From Candidatus Gemmiger excrementigallinarum (GTDB taxonomy: Bacteria > Bacillota > Clostridia > Oscillospirales > Ruminococcaceae), in NCBI GenBank assembly GCA_019116445.1, contig DXBP01000056.1:1-34297 (forward strand): a DNA stretch of 34,297 nt, read 5' to 3'. The position numbers and the translations under genes are program-made. Positions 1-7,299 of the stretch are shown here, in pieces. The notes beneath the pieces were generated by a model. That model saw nothing but the letters and a program-made list of their open reading frames with translations. It searched no databases and was not told the DNA's origin. The number at the start of each line of letters is the position of its first letter. Within the stretch, counting starts at the first letter, position 1.

Positions 1-36
1 CCTGTTTGAATTACTTGTAAATTTGGAATTGATTTT

Positions 37-98
37 CGTGGGTTTCCAAACCCACGTTCAAGGTTCCACAAGTTTCAGTTTTGTTCAATTTTCAAGGT
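37..98 (-). promoter_or_regulatory. rRNA leader: boxA-like antitermination motif and processing stem
   Basis: On the minus strand the leader contains ACCTTGAAAATTGAACAA (98-81), which resembles the boxA-like sequence found ahead of 16S genes in Firmicutes. A perfect 20 bp palindrome with half-site CGTGGGTTTG follows at 56-37. Such elements support antitermination and RNase III processing of pre-16S RNA. The motifs are directly visible. The link to 16S is inferred because the gene itself is outside the window. Confidence 0.65.
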
Positions 99-136
99 CC
101 TGCTTCGCTGTTCGCATCTCGCGTGACAGCCCATTT

Positions 137-165
137 ATTATATCTCAGAAGTTTTTGTTTGTCAA
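137..165 (-). promoter_or_regulatory. Downstream (P2) promoter of a leftward rRNA operon
   Basis: The minus strand reads TTGACA (165-160), a 17 nt spacer, then TATAAT (142-137), a full consensus sigma-A promoter. Transcription would run off the left end of the window. With the P1 promoter and the boxA-like and stem elements downstream, it most likely drives a 16S-23S-5S operon starting just outside the window. Confidence 0.8.
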
Positions 166-289
166 GAACTTTTTTGAGATTTTTTTGAAGTTTTTTCTCG
201 GAGCGAAGCTCCTCGAAAAGCCCTCAAAGGCTGTTGTTATGCGGTTTTCAGCGGCTTTCCGTGTCGCTCTCGCGCCGGACAGCTTGACT

Positions 290-318
290 ATAATACCACC
301 GGGAATCCACTTTGTCAA
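290..318 (-). promoter_or_regulatory. Upstream (P1) promoter of a leftward rRNA operon
   Basis: On the minus strand a perfect -35 TTGACA (318-313) is followed after exactly 17 nt by a -10 TATTAT (295-290). A second consensus promoter lies 153 nt downstream in the same direction. Tandem near-consensus promoters of this kind are typical of rRNA operons in Firmicutes. No protein start on the minus strand lies between here and the window edge. The rRNA assignment is inferred from the tandem promoters and the leader motifs at 37-98. Confidence 0.75.
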
Positions 319-400
319 CACCTTTTTTCAGATTTTTTGACAAATTTCGGGCTCGTTTTTTGGTTATTCGGTATAGCGTACTTTTTTCTTTCCGAAGGTA

Positions 401-432
401 TTGCAAAAGGGGCGCAAGGCGCCCCCTTGCAA
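401..432. other. GC-rich hairpin upstream of the coaX homologue
   Basis: TTGCAA and GGGGCGC form a stem with GCGCCCC and TTGCAA around a short AAG loop. A TATAAT hexamer (445-450) follows, without a -35 box at normal spacing. Read leftward, the hairpin is followed by TTTT. It may insulate coaX from the divergent rRNA promoters. The rest of 319-485 shows no gene. Confidence 0.4.
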
Positions 433-485
433 TTTCCTTCTTATTATAATAGTATAAAAGCATCTTACAGAAAAGAGGTAGGGCC

Positions 486-1265
486 ATGATCCTGGCTTTG
501 AATATCGGCAACTCCAACATCACCTTCGGTTCCTATACAAAGGACGGCAAGCTGGTGTTTTCCTCGCGCCTGTTTGCAGACACTGCCCTGAGCAGCGATG
601 AACTCCTGTATAAAATGGTCAATATGCTGGCTTTGTACGGGGCGGAGCCCCAGGAAGTCACCGACGTGATCTTTTCCAGCGTGGTGCCGGCGCTGACCCC
701 CCGCATGCGGGAAGCCCTGCGCAAAATGTGCGAAGCGCCCATCATGGAAGTAGGCCCCGGCCTCAAAAGCGGGGTGCGCATCCGGATGGACAACCCCGCC
801 CAGCTGGGGGGTGAGCTGCTCTGCGCCGTGGTAGGGGCGTTGCAGCGGCACACGCCGCCGCTGGTGGTGGCCAACTTCGACACCGCCATCTCGATGCTGG
901 CCGTGGACGCCGAGGGCGCCCTGGTGGGCGGCGCCATTCTGCCGGGACCGCAGCTTTCGCTGGCGGCGCTGGTAAAGAACACCGCCCAGCTGCCCCAGGT
1001 GGAGCTGGACGCACGCCCCAAACGGATGCTGGGTGCCAACACCGCGGACTGCCTGCACAGCGGCATGGTGCATGGCACGGCGGCCATGGTGGACGGCATG
1101 GTGGAGAACTTCCGCGCCGTGCTGAAAGCCCCCGAAGCGCCGCTGGCTGCTACCGGCACCCTGCCCCGCAGCGTACAGGCCGCCTGCCGCACCCCCATCG
1201 ACTACCGGGAAACGCTGATCCTGGACGGGCTGTACACCATCTGGCAGCGCAACGCCCGCCGGTGA
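486..1265 (+). CDS. coaX: CoaX-like protein (type III pantothenate kinase family) with altered active-site residues
   Basis: The 259-residue protein matches the CoaX fold along its whole length. It has an N-terminal phosphate loop NIGNSN (6-11), then GPGLKSGVRIRMDNP (90-104), GGAILPG (148-154), and a C-terminal ATGTL...DGLYTIW stretch. CoaX phosphorylates pantothenate in the first step of CoA synthesis. The three aspartates conserved in the family, recalled from T. maritima CoaX as D6, D105 and D125, correspond here to N6, E110 (GGEL where GADR is usual) and N130 (NFDTAIS where DFGTATT is usual). Family membership is clear but kinase activity is doubtful. The ATG follows AGAGG at 7 nt. It heads a rightward group of four genes separated by palindromic repeats. 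Confidence 0.8.
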   Translation: MILALNIGNSNITFGSYTKDGKLVFSSRLFADTALSSDELLYKMVNMLALYGAEPQEVTDVIFSSVVPALTPRMREALRKMCEAPIMEVGPGLKSGVRIRMDNPAQLGGELLCAVVGALQRHTPPLVVANFDTAISMLAVDAEGALVGGAILPGPQLSLAALVKNTAQLPQVELDARPKRMLGANTADCLHSGMVHGTAAMVDGMVENFRAVLKAPEAPLAATGTLPRSVQAACRTPIDYRETLILDGLYTIWQRNARR

Positions 1266-1300
1266 TGCCCGCCCCTATACATTATATAGTAGAGCGTTTC

Positions 1301-1332
1301 TTTTGTTCCTTCTTTGCAAAGAAGGAACAAAA
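1301..1332. repeat. Type R1 palindrome (32 bp, perfect)
   Basis: A perfect inverted repeat without a loop has left arm TTTTGTTCCTTCTTTG. It starts 35 nt after the coaX stop and runs up to the ribosome binding site of the next gene. The same core, GTTCCTTCTTTG plus its complement, recurs many times in the window, mostly near gene ends. Confidence 0.9.
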
Positions 1333-1348
1333 AGGAAAGGACTTTCCC

Positions 1349-1807
1349 ATGGTACATCAAGCGACCAACGCCTACCCTCGCGTATTGCTGCACGACTGTG
1401 TCATCCACCGCATCACCCCCACCGAAGACGGGTTGACGGTAGATTTTGACAAAAACGGTTTCTTTGTGCAGGTGCCGGAGGCGGGCAACCATTTCCGCGC
1501 CACGCCTGCCCGGCTGACCTTTACCGGCTGCACCCCCGATGACCTGTCCCTGCAGGAAACGCGGCTGCACCGGATCCCCCGGTTGTTTGCCTGGCGCACA
1601 ATGCACCGCGCCGACCCAGCCCGGATCGCGCGACAGGTGAACGAGGGCTCCCTGCGGCTGGAAGTGATTGAAGAATACTATGCCGCCGGGGCAGCCTGGT
1701 TCGTGCTGGCTGCCGACGGCGGGCTGCGGCGCACCTTGTACGCCCGGCTGTATTTTGACACCCTGCGCTATGCATGGGGCCGGGTAGACCGCAACGCCCC
1801 GTTCTGA
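1349..1807 (+). CDS. Conserved hypothetical protein, 152 aa
   Basis: I do not recognise this protein. It starts VHQATNAYPRVLLHD and has no signal peptide or membrane segment. It looks like a soluble mixed alpha/beta protein with many aromatic and arginine residues. The ATG at 1349 is preferred over an upstream in-frame ATG at 1262, because the upstream extension would translate the R1 palindrome and AGGAAAGG lies about 9 nt before 1349. It lies between the CoaX homologue and a P-loop kinase-like gene on the same strand and could be in the same transcript. Confidence 0.6.
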   Translation: MVHQATNAYPRVLLHDCVIHRITPTEDGLTVDFDKNGFFVQVPEAGNHFRATPARLTFTGCTPDDLSLQETRLHRIPRLFAWRTMHRADPARIARQVNEGSLRLEVIEEYYAAGAAWFVLAADGGLRRTLYARLYFDTLRYAWGRVDRNAPF

Positions 1808-1879
1808 GCGTTCCCTTCCTCACAAACAGCGGGGGCAAGTTCCCGCCCGGGTTTTGTCACCATTCGTCAGGAGTATACC

Positions 1880-2392
1880 ATGATTTATCTTATCGCCGGG
1901 CCCTCCCATACCGGCAAGACCCTGTTGGCCCAGCGGCTGCTGGAACGCCGCCGCATCCCCTATCTGAGCCTGGATCACCTGAAAATGGGCCTGATCCGCA
2001 GCGGCACCATCAGCCTGTCCCCCACCCAGGACGAGGCCCTCACCGCCGTTGTGTGGCCCATCGCCCGGGAGATGATCCGCACCGCCATGGAAAACCGCCA
2101 GTCCCTGATCGTGGAAGGGTGCTATATCCCCTACACCTGGCAGCAGGATTTTTCCCCCACGGAACGGGCCGAGATCCGTTATCTCTGCCTGGTGATGAGC
2201 CGGGACTATCTGCTGGGGCATTTTGCCCGGGTGCGGCAGTACGCCAACGTGGTGGAACACCGCCTGGACGACAGCGATTTTACCCTGGACACCGCCCTGG
2301 CGGACAACGCCGAAGCCCTGCGCCAGTGCCGGCTGCACGGGCTGCCTTATCGCCTGATTGACGGGGAATACCCCCGGGAGATAGATTTGTAA
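1880..2392 (+). CDS. P-loop kinase-like NTPase (adenylate/2-phosphoglycerate kinase-like), 170 aa
   Basis: A Walker A motif GPSHTGKT (7-14) lies straight after an initial hydrophobic strand, as in small-molecule kinases. LSLDHLKMGL (about 29-38) and VEGCYIP (about 76-82) resemble the acceptor-binding loops of AAA_33/zeta-toxin-like kinases. The length suits a single-domain kinase. The substrate cannot be told from the sequence. CAGGAG lies 7-8 nt before the ATG. No antitoxin-like gene is adjacent, so a toxin role is not favoured. Confidence 0.65.
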   Translation: MIYLIAGPSHTGKTLLAQRLLERRRIPYLSLDHLKMGLIRSGTISLSPTQDEALTAVVWPIAREMIRTAMENRQSLIVEGCYIPYTWQQDFSPTERAEIRYLCLVMSRDYLLGHFARVRQYANVVEHRLDDSDFTLDTALADNAEALRQCRLHGLPYRLIDGEYPREIDL

Positions 2393-2409
2393 AAGATCAG
2401 AGTTTCTTC

Positions 2410-2435
2410 GGTTCCTTCTTTGCAAAGAAGGAACC
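2410..2435. repeat. Type R1 palindrome (26 bp, perfect)
   Basis: The arm GGTTCCTTCTTTG is followed directly by its reverse complement. It begins 17 nt after the stop of the P-loop gene and ends before the AAAGGAGG of the next gene. The upstream flank GAGTTTCTTC is shared with other copies of the family. Confidence 0.9.
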
Positions 2436-2459
2436 CGAATCCGCAAAGGAGGCATTGTT

Positions 2460-3191
2460 ATGGACATCCGGCAGAATTCCATCCGCTACGACAAAGAGAA
2501 GCAGGAACTGCACATTGTGACCTGCTACAACAAACTGCAGTACAAAACGCTGTGGGTCCAGGACCAGTACATTCGTTACGCGCGCTACCTGATGTACGCC
2601 AAAGACCCCGAGGTGAAGCAGCTGCCGGCGCTGCAGGGGTACCGGATCTATCTGCGCGTACTTCGCGGGGTATCTGCACTGCTTGCCCTGCTTTGTCTGC
2701 TGCAAGGGATTCGTTTCTGGCGTTCCGACGCATCCCATAGCCTTCTGCCCCTTGTATTGGCTGTTGGTATGCTGTTGCTGGCCTGTGTGCTGGGATATTA
2801 TGCCATCTGCACGCGGGCGATGGTCGTGCGCAGTTCCATCCAGATGATGCACCGCACCAAGGTCCCCAAACCGCTGCGCCCCACCTGGGAGGGCATCGAC
2901 CAGGGCTTTGCGGCGCAGCCGGTGTTCCGGCAGGAAGTGACCATCACGCCGGAGAGCTACGCCCTGAACACTCCTTACCCCGGTCTTCCCTCCTTCCAGT
3001 GCCGCCGGGGAGAATACTTTATCCGGGTGGTACAGGACGAGGAGAACGTCTACTTTTTGCAGTTCAAGGACCGTAAAGGCGCCAAGACCGGGTATATGTC
3101 CCCCGCCGGGCTGCACTTTGCCCGAACCAGTTACACCGACGCCGACTGGGCGACGCTGCTCTCCGCCCTGGGGGAAATGAACTACTTATAA
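2460..3191 (+). CDS. YcxB-like membrane protein, 243 aa
   Basis: A soluble N-terminal region (1-65) is followed by two hydrophobic helices at about 68-86 and 95-117. A C-terminal soluble domain follows with EVTITPESYALNTP and VYFLQFKDRKGAKTGYMSP. This arrangement is typical of proteins with a YcxB-like C-terminal domain, whose function is unknown. AAAGGAGG lies about 8 nt before the ATG. It is the last gene of the rightward group and ends just before a bidirectional terminator. The assignment rests on architecture only. Confidence 0.6.
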   Translation: MDIRQNSIRYDKEKQELHIVTCYNKLQYKTLWVQDQYIRYARYLMYAKDPEVKQLPALQGYRIYLRVLRGVSALLALLCLLQGIRFWRSDASHSLLPLVLAVGMLLLACVLGYYAICTRAMVVRSSIQMMHRTKVPKPLRPTWEGIDQGFAAQPVFRQEVTITPESYALNTPYPGLPSFQCRRGEYFIRVVQDEENVYFLQFKDRKGAKTGYMSPAGLHFARTSYTDADWATLLSALGEMNYL

Positions 3192-3203
3192 AATCGTATA
3201 CCA

Positions 3204-3237
3204 AAAAAAGGCATGGTCCGCAGACCATGCCTTTTTT
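3204..3237. terminator. Bidirectional intrinsic terminator
   Basis: The stem GGCATGGTC/GACCATGCC with loop CGCA is flanked by an A run on the left and a T run on the right. It can therefore terminate both the rightward YcxB-like gene and the leftward copA-acyP transcript. Confidence 0.9.
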
Positions 3238-3259
3238 CTTTGGCTTTTTTCGGTTCCAC

Positions 3260-3305
3260 CCGGGAAGGGCGAAGCGCGGGTCTTTCCGTCACCGCCCCTT
3301 CCCGG
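3260..3305. other. Hairpin between the terminator and the acyP end
   Basis: CCGGGAAGGG (3260-3269) pairs with CCCTTCCCGG (3296-3305) around a GC-rich 26 nt interior. No T run follows on either strand, so it is not a classical terminator. It lies in the 3' region of the leftward copA-acyP transcript. Confidence 0.45.
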
Positions 3306-3327
3306 ACGAAAGGTTGAAATTTCTTTG

Positions 3328-3353
3328 GTTCCTTTCTTTATAAAGAAAGGAAC
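3328..3353. repeat. Type R1 palindrome variant (26 bp, perfect)
   Basis: The arm GTTCCTTTCTTTA is followed by its reverse complement. It directly abuts the acyP stop codon with no gap. Arm composition differs slightly from other R1 copies, but both arms changed together, so the palindrome is kept. Confidence 0.9.
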
Positions 3354-3638
3354 TCACTCTCCGCTGCGCTCGGTGAAGTGGTACTCGTGCTCTTTCAGGG
3401 GCAGGTTCTCCACCGTCATGCCCTCGATACGCCCCCAGCGGCAGGTGCGCTCGATCATGGGCACCAGCTTGTCCAGCTGTTCCGGGTCGCCCTGGGCTTC
3501 CAGCGTGACGCTGCCATCCCAGTCGTTGGCCACCCAGCCCGTCAGGCCCAGCTTCTGGGCCGCACAGGTGGCAAAGTACCGGAACCCTACCCCCTGTACC
3601 CGGCCCTCGAACCGCCAGCGGCGGCGCACCGCGCTCAT
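3354..3638 (-). CDS. acyP: Acylphosphatase, 94 aa
   Basis: The family signature GRVQGVGFRYF is present, with the catalytic arginine at about residue 20. It is followed by GWVANDWDGSV, which holds the conserved asparagine. The length is normal for acylphosphatases, which hydrolyse carboxyl-phosphate anhydrides. The chosen ATG (3638) overlaps the copA stop as ATGA. A longer upstream reading frame is only an artefact inside copA. Translational coupling to a P-type ATPase that forms an aspartyl-phosphate suggests a functional link. The stop codon is followed immediately by an R1 palindrome. Confidence 0.9.
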   Translation of the reverse strand: MSAVRRRWRFEGRVQGVGFRYFATCAAQKLGLTGWVANDWDGSVTLEAQGDPEQLDKLVPMIERTCRWGRIEGMTVENLPLKEHEYHFTERSGE

Positions 3639-3847
3639 CCGTCGATGCCCGTCACGGTGTAGTCTTTCGCCTCCACCGCGGCTTTCAGGGCAGCGTCGTC
3701 CACTGCATGGCTCAGGGTCACCACCGCCGTACCGGCCTCGTGGCTGACGACAGCACTCCCCACGCCGTCCAGCGCTTCCAGGGCTTTCTTCACGGTGGCT
3801 TCGCAGTGGGCACACATCATGCCCTCAATGTGGATGGTTTTTTTCAT
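3635..3847 (-). CDS. copZ: Possible independently translated CopZ-like copper chaperone inside copA, 70 aa
   Basis: Within the copA frame, ATG at 3847 is preceded by AGGAGG (3861-3856) with an ideal 8 nt spacer. The resulting 70-residue protein, beginning MKKTIHIEGMMCAHC, has the length and composition of a complete CopZ chaperone. CopZ delivers Cu+ to CopA. What is seen is an in-frame fusion with a preserved start signal. The inference is either that both products are made or that a recent stop-codon loss joined copA and copZ. Confidence 0.5.
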   Translation of the reverse strand: MKKTIHIEGMMCAHCEATVKKALEALDGVGSAVVSHEAGTAVVTLSHAVDDAALKAAVEAKDYTVTGIDG

Positions 3848-6214
3848 AGTCTTTCCCTCCTGTTTGGATGGTACCGGGCACTCCGCCGGGCAGGCCGGGG
3901 CTTTCGCCGGGGCCGCCGGGGGCGGTGCCTTGTGTTTGGGCGGTGCGTCGTGGTCGGCCTTGCGGGGGTCCAGGGTATTCAGCCGCAGGGCGTTGCCCAC
4001 CACGCAGACGCTGGACAGACTCATGGCCGCCGAGGCGATCATGGGGTTGAGGGTGATGCCCAGCCCCGTAAAGACGCCCGCGGCCAGGGGAATACAGATG
4101 GCGTTGTAGAAGAAGGCCCAGAACAGATTTTCGTGGATGTTGCGCACCACCGCCCGGGAGAGCCGCACGGCAGCGGGCACATCGGCCAGGTCGCTGCGCA
4201 CCAGCACCACGTCGGCGGCATCCAGGGCCACGTCGGCCCCGGCCCCGATGGCAATGCCGGTTTCCGCCCGGGTGAGGGCGGGGGCATCGTTGATGCCGTC
4301 GCCCACCATGGCCACCCGGCCTTTCTTCTGCCAGCGGCGGACTTCCTTCTCCTTGCCCGCGGGGAGCACGCCCGCCACCACGTGGTCGGCGTCCAGCCCC
4401 ACCATGGACCCGATATGCCGGGCGGTGGCTTCGTTGTCGCCGGTAAGCAGCACCACGTTGAGGCCCAGGGCCTTCATCTGGGCGATGGCCCCCGCCGAGG
4501 TCTTTTTGACCACATCGGAAACACCGATGACGCCCGCCGGGCTGCCCGCCAGGGAGAAATACAGCGGCGTGATGCCGTTGCGGCTCATCTCCTGGCCGGC
4601 TTCCTCCAGGTCAGGGGGCAGCACGCAGGTAGTGCGGATGAACTCGGCGTTGCCGCCGGCAATGACCTTGCCGGCCACCTTGCCCCGCAGCCCCTGGCCG
4701 GGCACGGCCTGGAAATCCGCCACCGCCGTATACTTGATCTTGTCCTGCTCGGCCCGCTGCAGGATGGCCCGGGCCAGGGGATGTTCGCTGCGCAGTTCCA
4801 GCCCCGCCGCCATGCTGAGCAGGAATTTTTCCGGCACGCGGCGGGTGCCCACGATCTGCACCACGCTGGGCTCTCCGGTGGTGATGGTGCCGGTCTTGTC
4901 CAGCAGCACGGTGTCGGTGTAGCCGGTGGTTTCCAGGCTGGCGGCAGTCTTGAACAAAATGCCGTGCTTGGCACCCACGCCGCTGCCCACCATGATGGCC
5001 ACGGGGGTGGCCAGACCCAGGGCGCAGGGGCAGCTGATGACCAGCACCGAGATGCCCCGGGCCAGGGCGTAGGCAAAGGTCTGGCCCAGCAGCAGCCAGA
5101 CCAGGAAGGTCACCGCCGCAATGCAGATGACGGCGGGCACAAAGATACCGGAAACTTTATCGGCGGTTTTTGCCAACGGCGCCTTGGTGGCGGCAGCGTC
5201 CCGCACCAGGCGGATGACCTGAGAGAGGGTGGTATCCTGCCCTACCCGCTCAGCCCGGCAGATGAGCGCGCCGTTCTGGTTGATGGTGGCGGCGCTGACC
5301 GGGGAGCCGGGGAACTTGTCCACCGGCATACTCTCGCCGGTGAGGGCTGCCTCGTTGACGCTGGAAACACCCTCGGCCACCGTACCGTCCACCGGGATGG
5401 ACTCGCCGGGCTTGACGAGGAACTGGTCCCCCACTTCCACCTCGCTCACCGGCACCGTCACCGGCTTGCCGTCCCGCAGCACCGTGGCGGTCTGGGGGGC
5501 CAGCTGCATCAGGCTCTTGAGGGCATCGGTGGTGCGGCCCTTGCTGTAGGCTTCCAGGGTCTTGCCCACCGTAATAAGGGTCAGGATCATGGCCGCCGAC
5601 TCAAAATAGAGGTCGTGGCGGTATTGCAGGACCATGGCTTCGTCGCCCGCAGCCAGCCCCGCGCCGATCATAACGAGGGCAAACACGCCGTAGACCAGCG
5701 CCGCCCCGGCGCCCAGGCTGACGAGGGTATCCATACCGGGGGCTTTGGTGCGCACGCCGTTCCACCCGCTGACGAAGAAGGCGCGGTTGATCCAGCAGAC
5801 GGGCAGCGTCAGCGCCAGCTGCAACAGGCCGTAGACCAGCGCCCCCGGCCCGCCGCCTTCCAGAAAGGGCGGCAGCGGCAGGCCGATCATGTGCCCCATG
5901 GAAAGGTACATCAGCGGCACCAGAAAGCACAGGCTGTGGATCAGACGTTTTTTCAGGCGGGGTGTTTCGGTATCGTCCAGGGCCCCGTCCATGGTATCGT
6001 CGGCGGGGGCGGCGCCGTAGCCGGCAGCCTCCACCGCCCGGCAGACCCGCTTTTGCAAAGCGGCTGCGTCGGCATCGGGGGCGGCTTCGACCTGCATGGA
6101 ATTGGTCAGCAAACTGACCGACACCGACTGCACGCCGGGCACCGCCGCCACGGCTTTTTCCACGTGACTGGCACAAGCCGCACAGCTCATGCCGGTGATT
6201 TCATAGCGTTGCAT
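3635..6214 (-). CDS. copA: Copper-exporting P1B-type ATPase with a C-terminal CopZ-like domain, 859 aa
   Basis: The protein exports Cu+ across the cytoplasmic membrane. An N-terminal metal-binding domain carries GMSCAAC (8-14). Membrane helices follow, including SCPCALG (394-400) with the CPC ion-binding motif. The phosphorylation site is D439 in DKTGTIT, SEHPLA lies at 476-481, TGDN at 591-594 and GDGINDAP at 638-645. MSLSSVCVVGNALRL lies in the last helix region. A proline/alanine-rich linker (about 753-788) leads to a second heavy-metal domain with GMMCAHC. That domain starts at M790 behind an internal ribosome binding site, so it may also be made alone. AAAGGAG precedes the start. The gene is coupled to acyP by a 4 nt overlap. 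Confidence 0.95.
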   Translation of the reverse strand: MQRYEITGMSCAACASHVEKAVAAVPGVQSVSVSLLTNSMQVEAAPDADAAALQKRVCRAVEAAGYGAAPADDTMDGALDDTETPRLKKRLIHSLCFLVPLMYLSMGHMIGLPLPPFLEGGGPGALVYGLLQLALTLPVCWINRAFFVSGWNGVRTKAPGMDTLVSLGAGAALVYGVFALVMIGAGLAAGDEAMVLQYRHDLYFESAAMILTLITVGKTLEAYSKGRTTDALKSLMQLAPQTATVLRDGKPVTVPVSEVEVGDQFLVKPGESIPVDGTVAEGVSSVNEAALTGESMPVDKFPGSPVSAATINQNGALICRAERVGQDTTLSQVIRLVRDAAATKAPLAKTADKVSGIFVPAVICIAAVTFLVWLLLGQTFAYALARGISVLVISCPCALGLATPVAIMVGSGVGAKHGILFKTAASLETTGYTDTVLLDKTGTITTGEPSVVQIVGTRRVPEKFLLSMAAGLELRSEHPLARAILQRAEQDKIKYTAVADFQAVPGQGLRGKVAGKVIAGGNAEFIRTTCVLPPDLEEAGQEMSRNGITPLYFSLAGSPAGVIGVSDVVKKTSAGAIAQMKALGLNVVLLTGDNEATARHIGSMVGLDADHVVAGVLPAGKEKEVRRWQKKGRVAMVGDGINDAPALTRAETGIAIGAGADVALDAADVVLVRSDLADVPAAVRLSRAVVRNIHENLFWAFFYNAICIPLAAGVFTGLGITLNPMIASAAMSLSSVCVVGNALRLNTLDPRKADHDAPPKHKAPPPAAPAKAPACPAECPVPSKQEGKTMKKTIHIEGMMCAHCEATVKKALEALDGVGSAVVSHEAGTAVVTLSHAVDDAALKAAVEAKDYTVTGIDG

Positions 6215-6339
6215 TGTGGAGAACTCCTTTGGTTGCTCCCGGCTCCCTCTCAGGCCGGGAAATAGGTTGTTTTATTTGATAAAACATCGTTTTTTGTCCT
6301 TATTTGTTTGTGATTTCCGGACGGAAAAAGTCCATTTCC

Positions 6340-6368
6340 AGTATAGCATAACCGGCGGTGATCCGCAA
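6340..6368 (-). promoter_or_regulatory. Probable copA promoter
   Basis: The minus strand reads TTGCGG (6368-6363), a 17 nt spacer ending in TGC, then TATACT (6345-6340), an extended -10 promoter. It would give a leader of about 120 nt before copA. No clear CsoR or CopY operator was found nearby. Confidence 0.6.
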
Positions 6369-6411
6369 TCTGTTTTATGGGCCCGGCAGCTTCCGGATGG
6401 CCCGGGTTCCC

Positions 6412-6964
6412 CTGGCCGGTCTGGGTCTGGGCTGTCAGACTGTAGTTCCGGAACGTTTCCGGGATTTCGGCAAGGGTTTTGCCGTTCAGCGTCACGGTCT
6501 TGCGCATACCGCCGGTGACCACCACATACTCGCCGTACTGGTCCGGATCGGCAAACACCACCCGGCCGTTCTCCTCCCGCATTCTTTACGGGGGTAAACG
6601 CACCGCCATCTTTGTAGTATACCTCAAACTGGACGCCGTTCAGGGTGGTTTCCGCGTAGCCGCCGTTTTCCACATCCGGTTCCCGCAGCGTAATGTTGAT
6701 CTGCAGCTGGGACAGCGTATTGTTTTTCAGCGTTACGATCACGGGGGCATCCGTGTCCAACCCATCGGTACCTCCGGTGCCCCCCTGGTCGGAGAGGACG
6801 GTCACCTCCCCGGGCCCGATGTCGGTTTCAGGGTTCTGTTCCTCCGAAACAACGGCGGTGTTATCAGACTGGACGGCATCCTCCACCGCATAAGCGGGTG
6901 TGGAAGCCATGCTGCACAGCATGGCCAGGCTCAGGATTCCGGCCAACAGGCGTTTGTATTGCGT
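6412..6964 (-). pseudogene. Decayed secreted or surface protein (start lost, frameshifted, truncated)
   Basis: A good signal peptide (KRLLAGILSLAMLC...TPAYA) is followed by an acidic linker and a beta-rich stretch, NGVQFEVYYKDGGAFTPVK. This recalls SpaA/Cna-B-like domains of Gram-positive surface proteins. A GGAGG (6977-6973) sits 8 nt before codon 6964-6962, where the start is expected, but the codon is ACG. Near 6583 the reading continues only in another frame, with NGRVVFADPDQYGEYVV. Homology-like sequence fades by about 6412 and no cell-wall anchor follows. An intact-looking promoter remains at 7077-7105. The family name is tentative. Confidence 0.6.
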
Positions 6965-7076
6965 CCGTATTTCCTCCGGGTTCTGGGGTGTAAAGCGTAC
7001 TGCAAACCATGTACTGCAGCCAAGGCGGGGCACGCCCTCCCTCTTTTGCTGCAAAAAAATTTGCCTCAATTTATTA

Positions 7077-7105
7077 AGTATACCGTAAATATTTTGTAAA
7101 AGCAA
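7077..7105 (-). promoter_or_regulatory. Promoter of the decayed secreted-protein gene
   Basis: The minus strand reads TTGCTT (7105-7100), a 17 nt spacer, then TATACT (7082-7077). It lies about 110 nt before the lost start codon. Confidence 0.55.
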
Positions 7106-7241
7106 GAAAATACGTATTATCGTTATAAGACACCTTCGCCGCAGAACGTCGAAGCAATCAAGTTTTTTGCGGCAGTTTCTCTTCCAATCTTTTTCGCAGT
7201 TTCGTCCTTTTCTTCCAAAAAGCAGCCCCCTGCAGACCACC

Positions 7242-7277
7242 AAAAAACGTGCGCAGAAATTTCTGCGCACGTTTTTT
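7242..7277. terminator. Bidirectional terminator after gluQ
   Basis: A perfect 36 bp palindrome has stem CGTGCGCAGAAA and its complement, with six A on the left and six T on the right. It lies 22 nt beyond the gluQ stop and can terminate leftward transcription. Confidence 0.85.
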
Positions 7278-7299
7278 GCAATTTGCCAAAGGATTTTTC

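Noticed and set aside
445..458. Consensus -10 boxes (TATAAT, TATAAA) before coaX as a full promoter
   Set aside because: The nearest TTGCAA is 12 or 20 nt away and lies inside a stem. No correctly spaced -35 was found, so no promoter feature was listed.
1262..1348. N-terminal extension of the 152-residue protein
   Set aside because: It would translate the R1 palindrome (peptide FFCSFFAKKEQ). The same artefact peptide arises at other R1 copies, and a good ribosome binding site supports the later start.
1880..2392. Zeta-toxin assignment for the P-loop protein
   Set aside because: The acceptor-loop resemblance is generic and no epsilon-type antitoxin is adjacent.
3707..6265. An 852-codon open frame on the plus strand antisense to copA
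   Set aside because: It is rich in Gly, His and Gln with no motif. It is the usual GC-driven shadow of a well-supported gene on the other strand.
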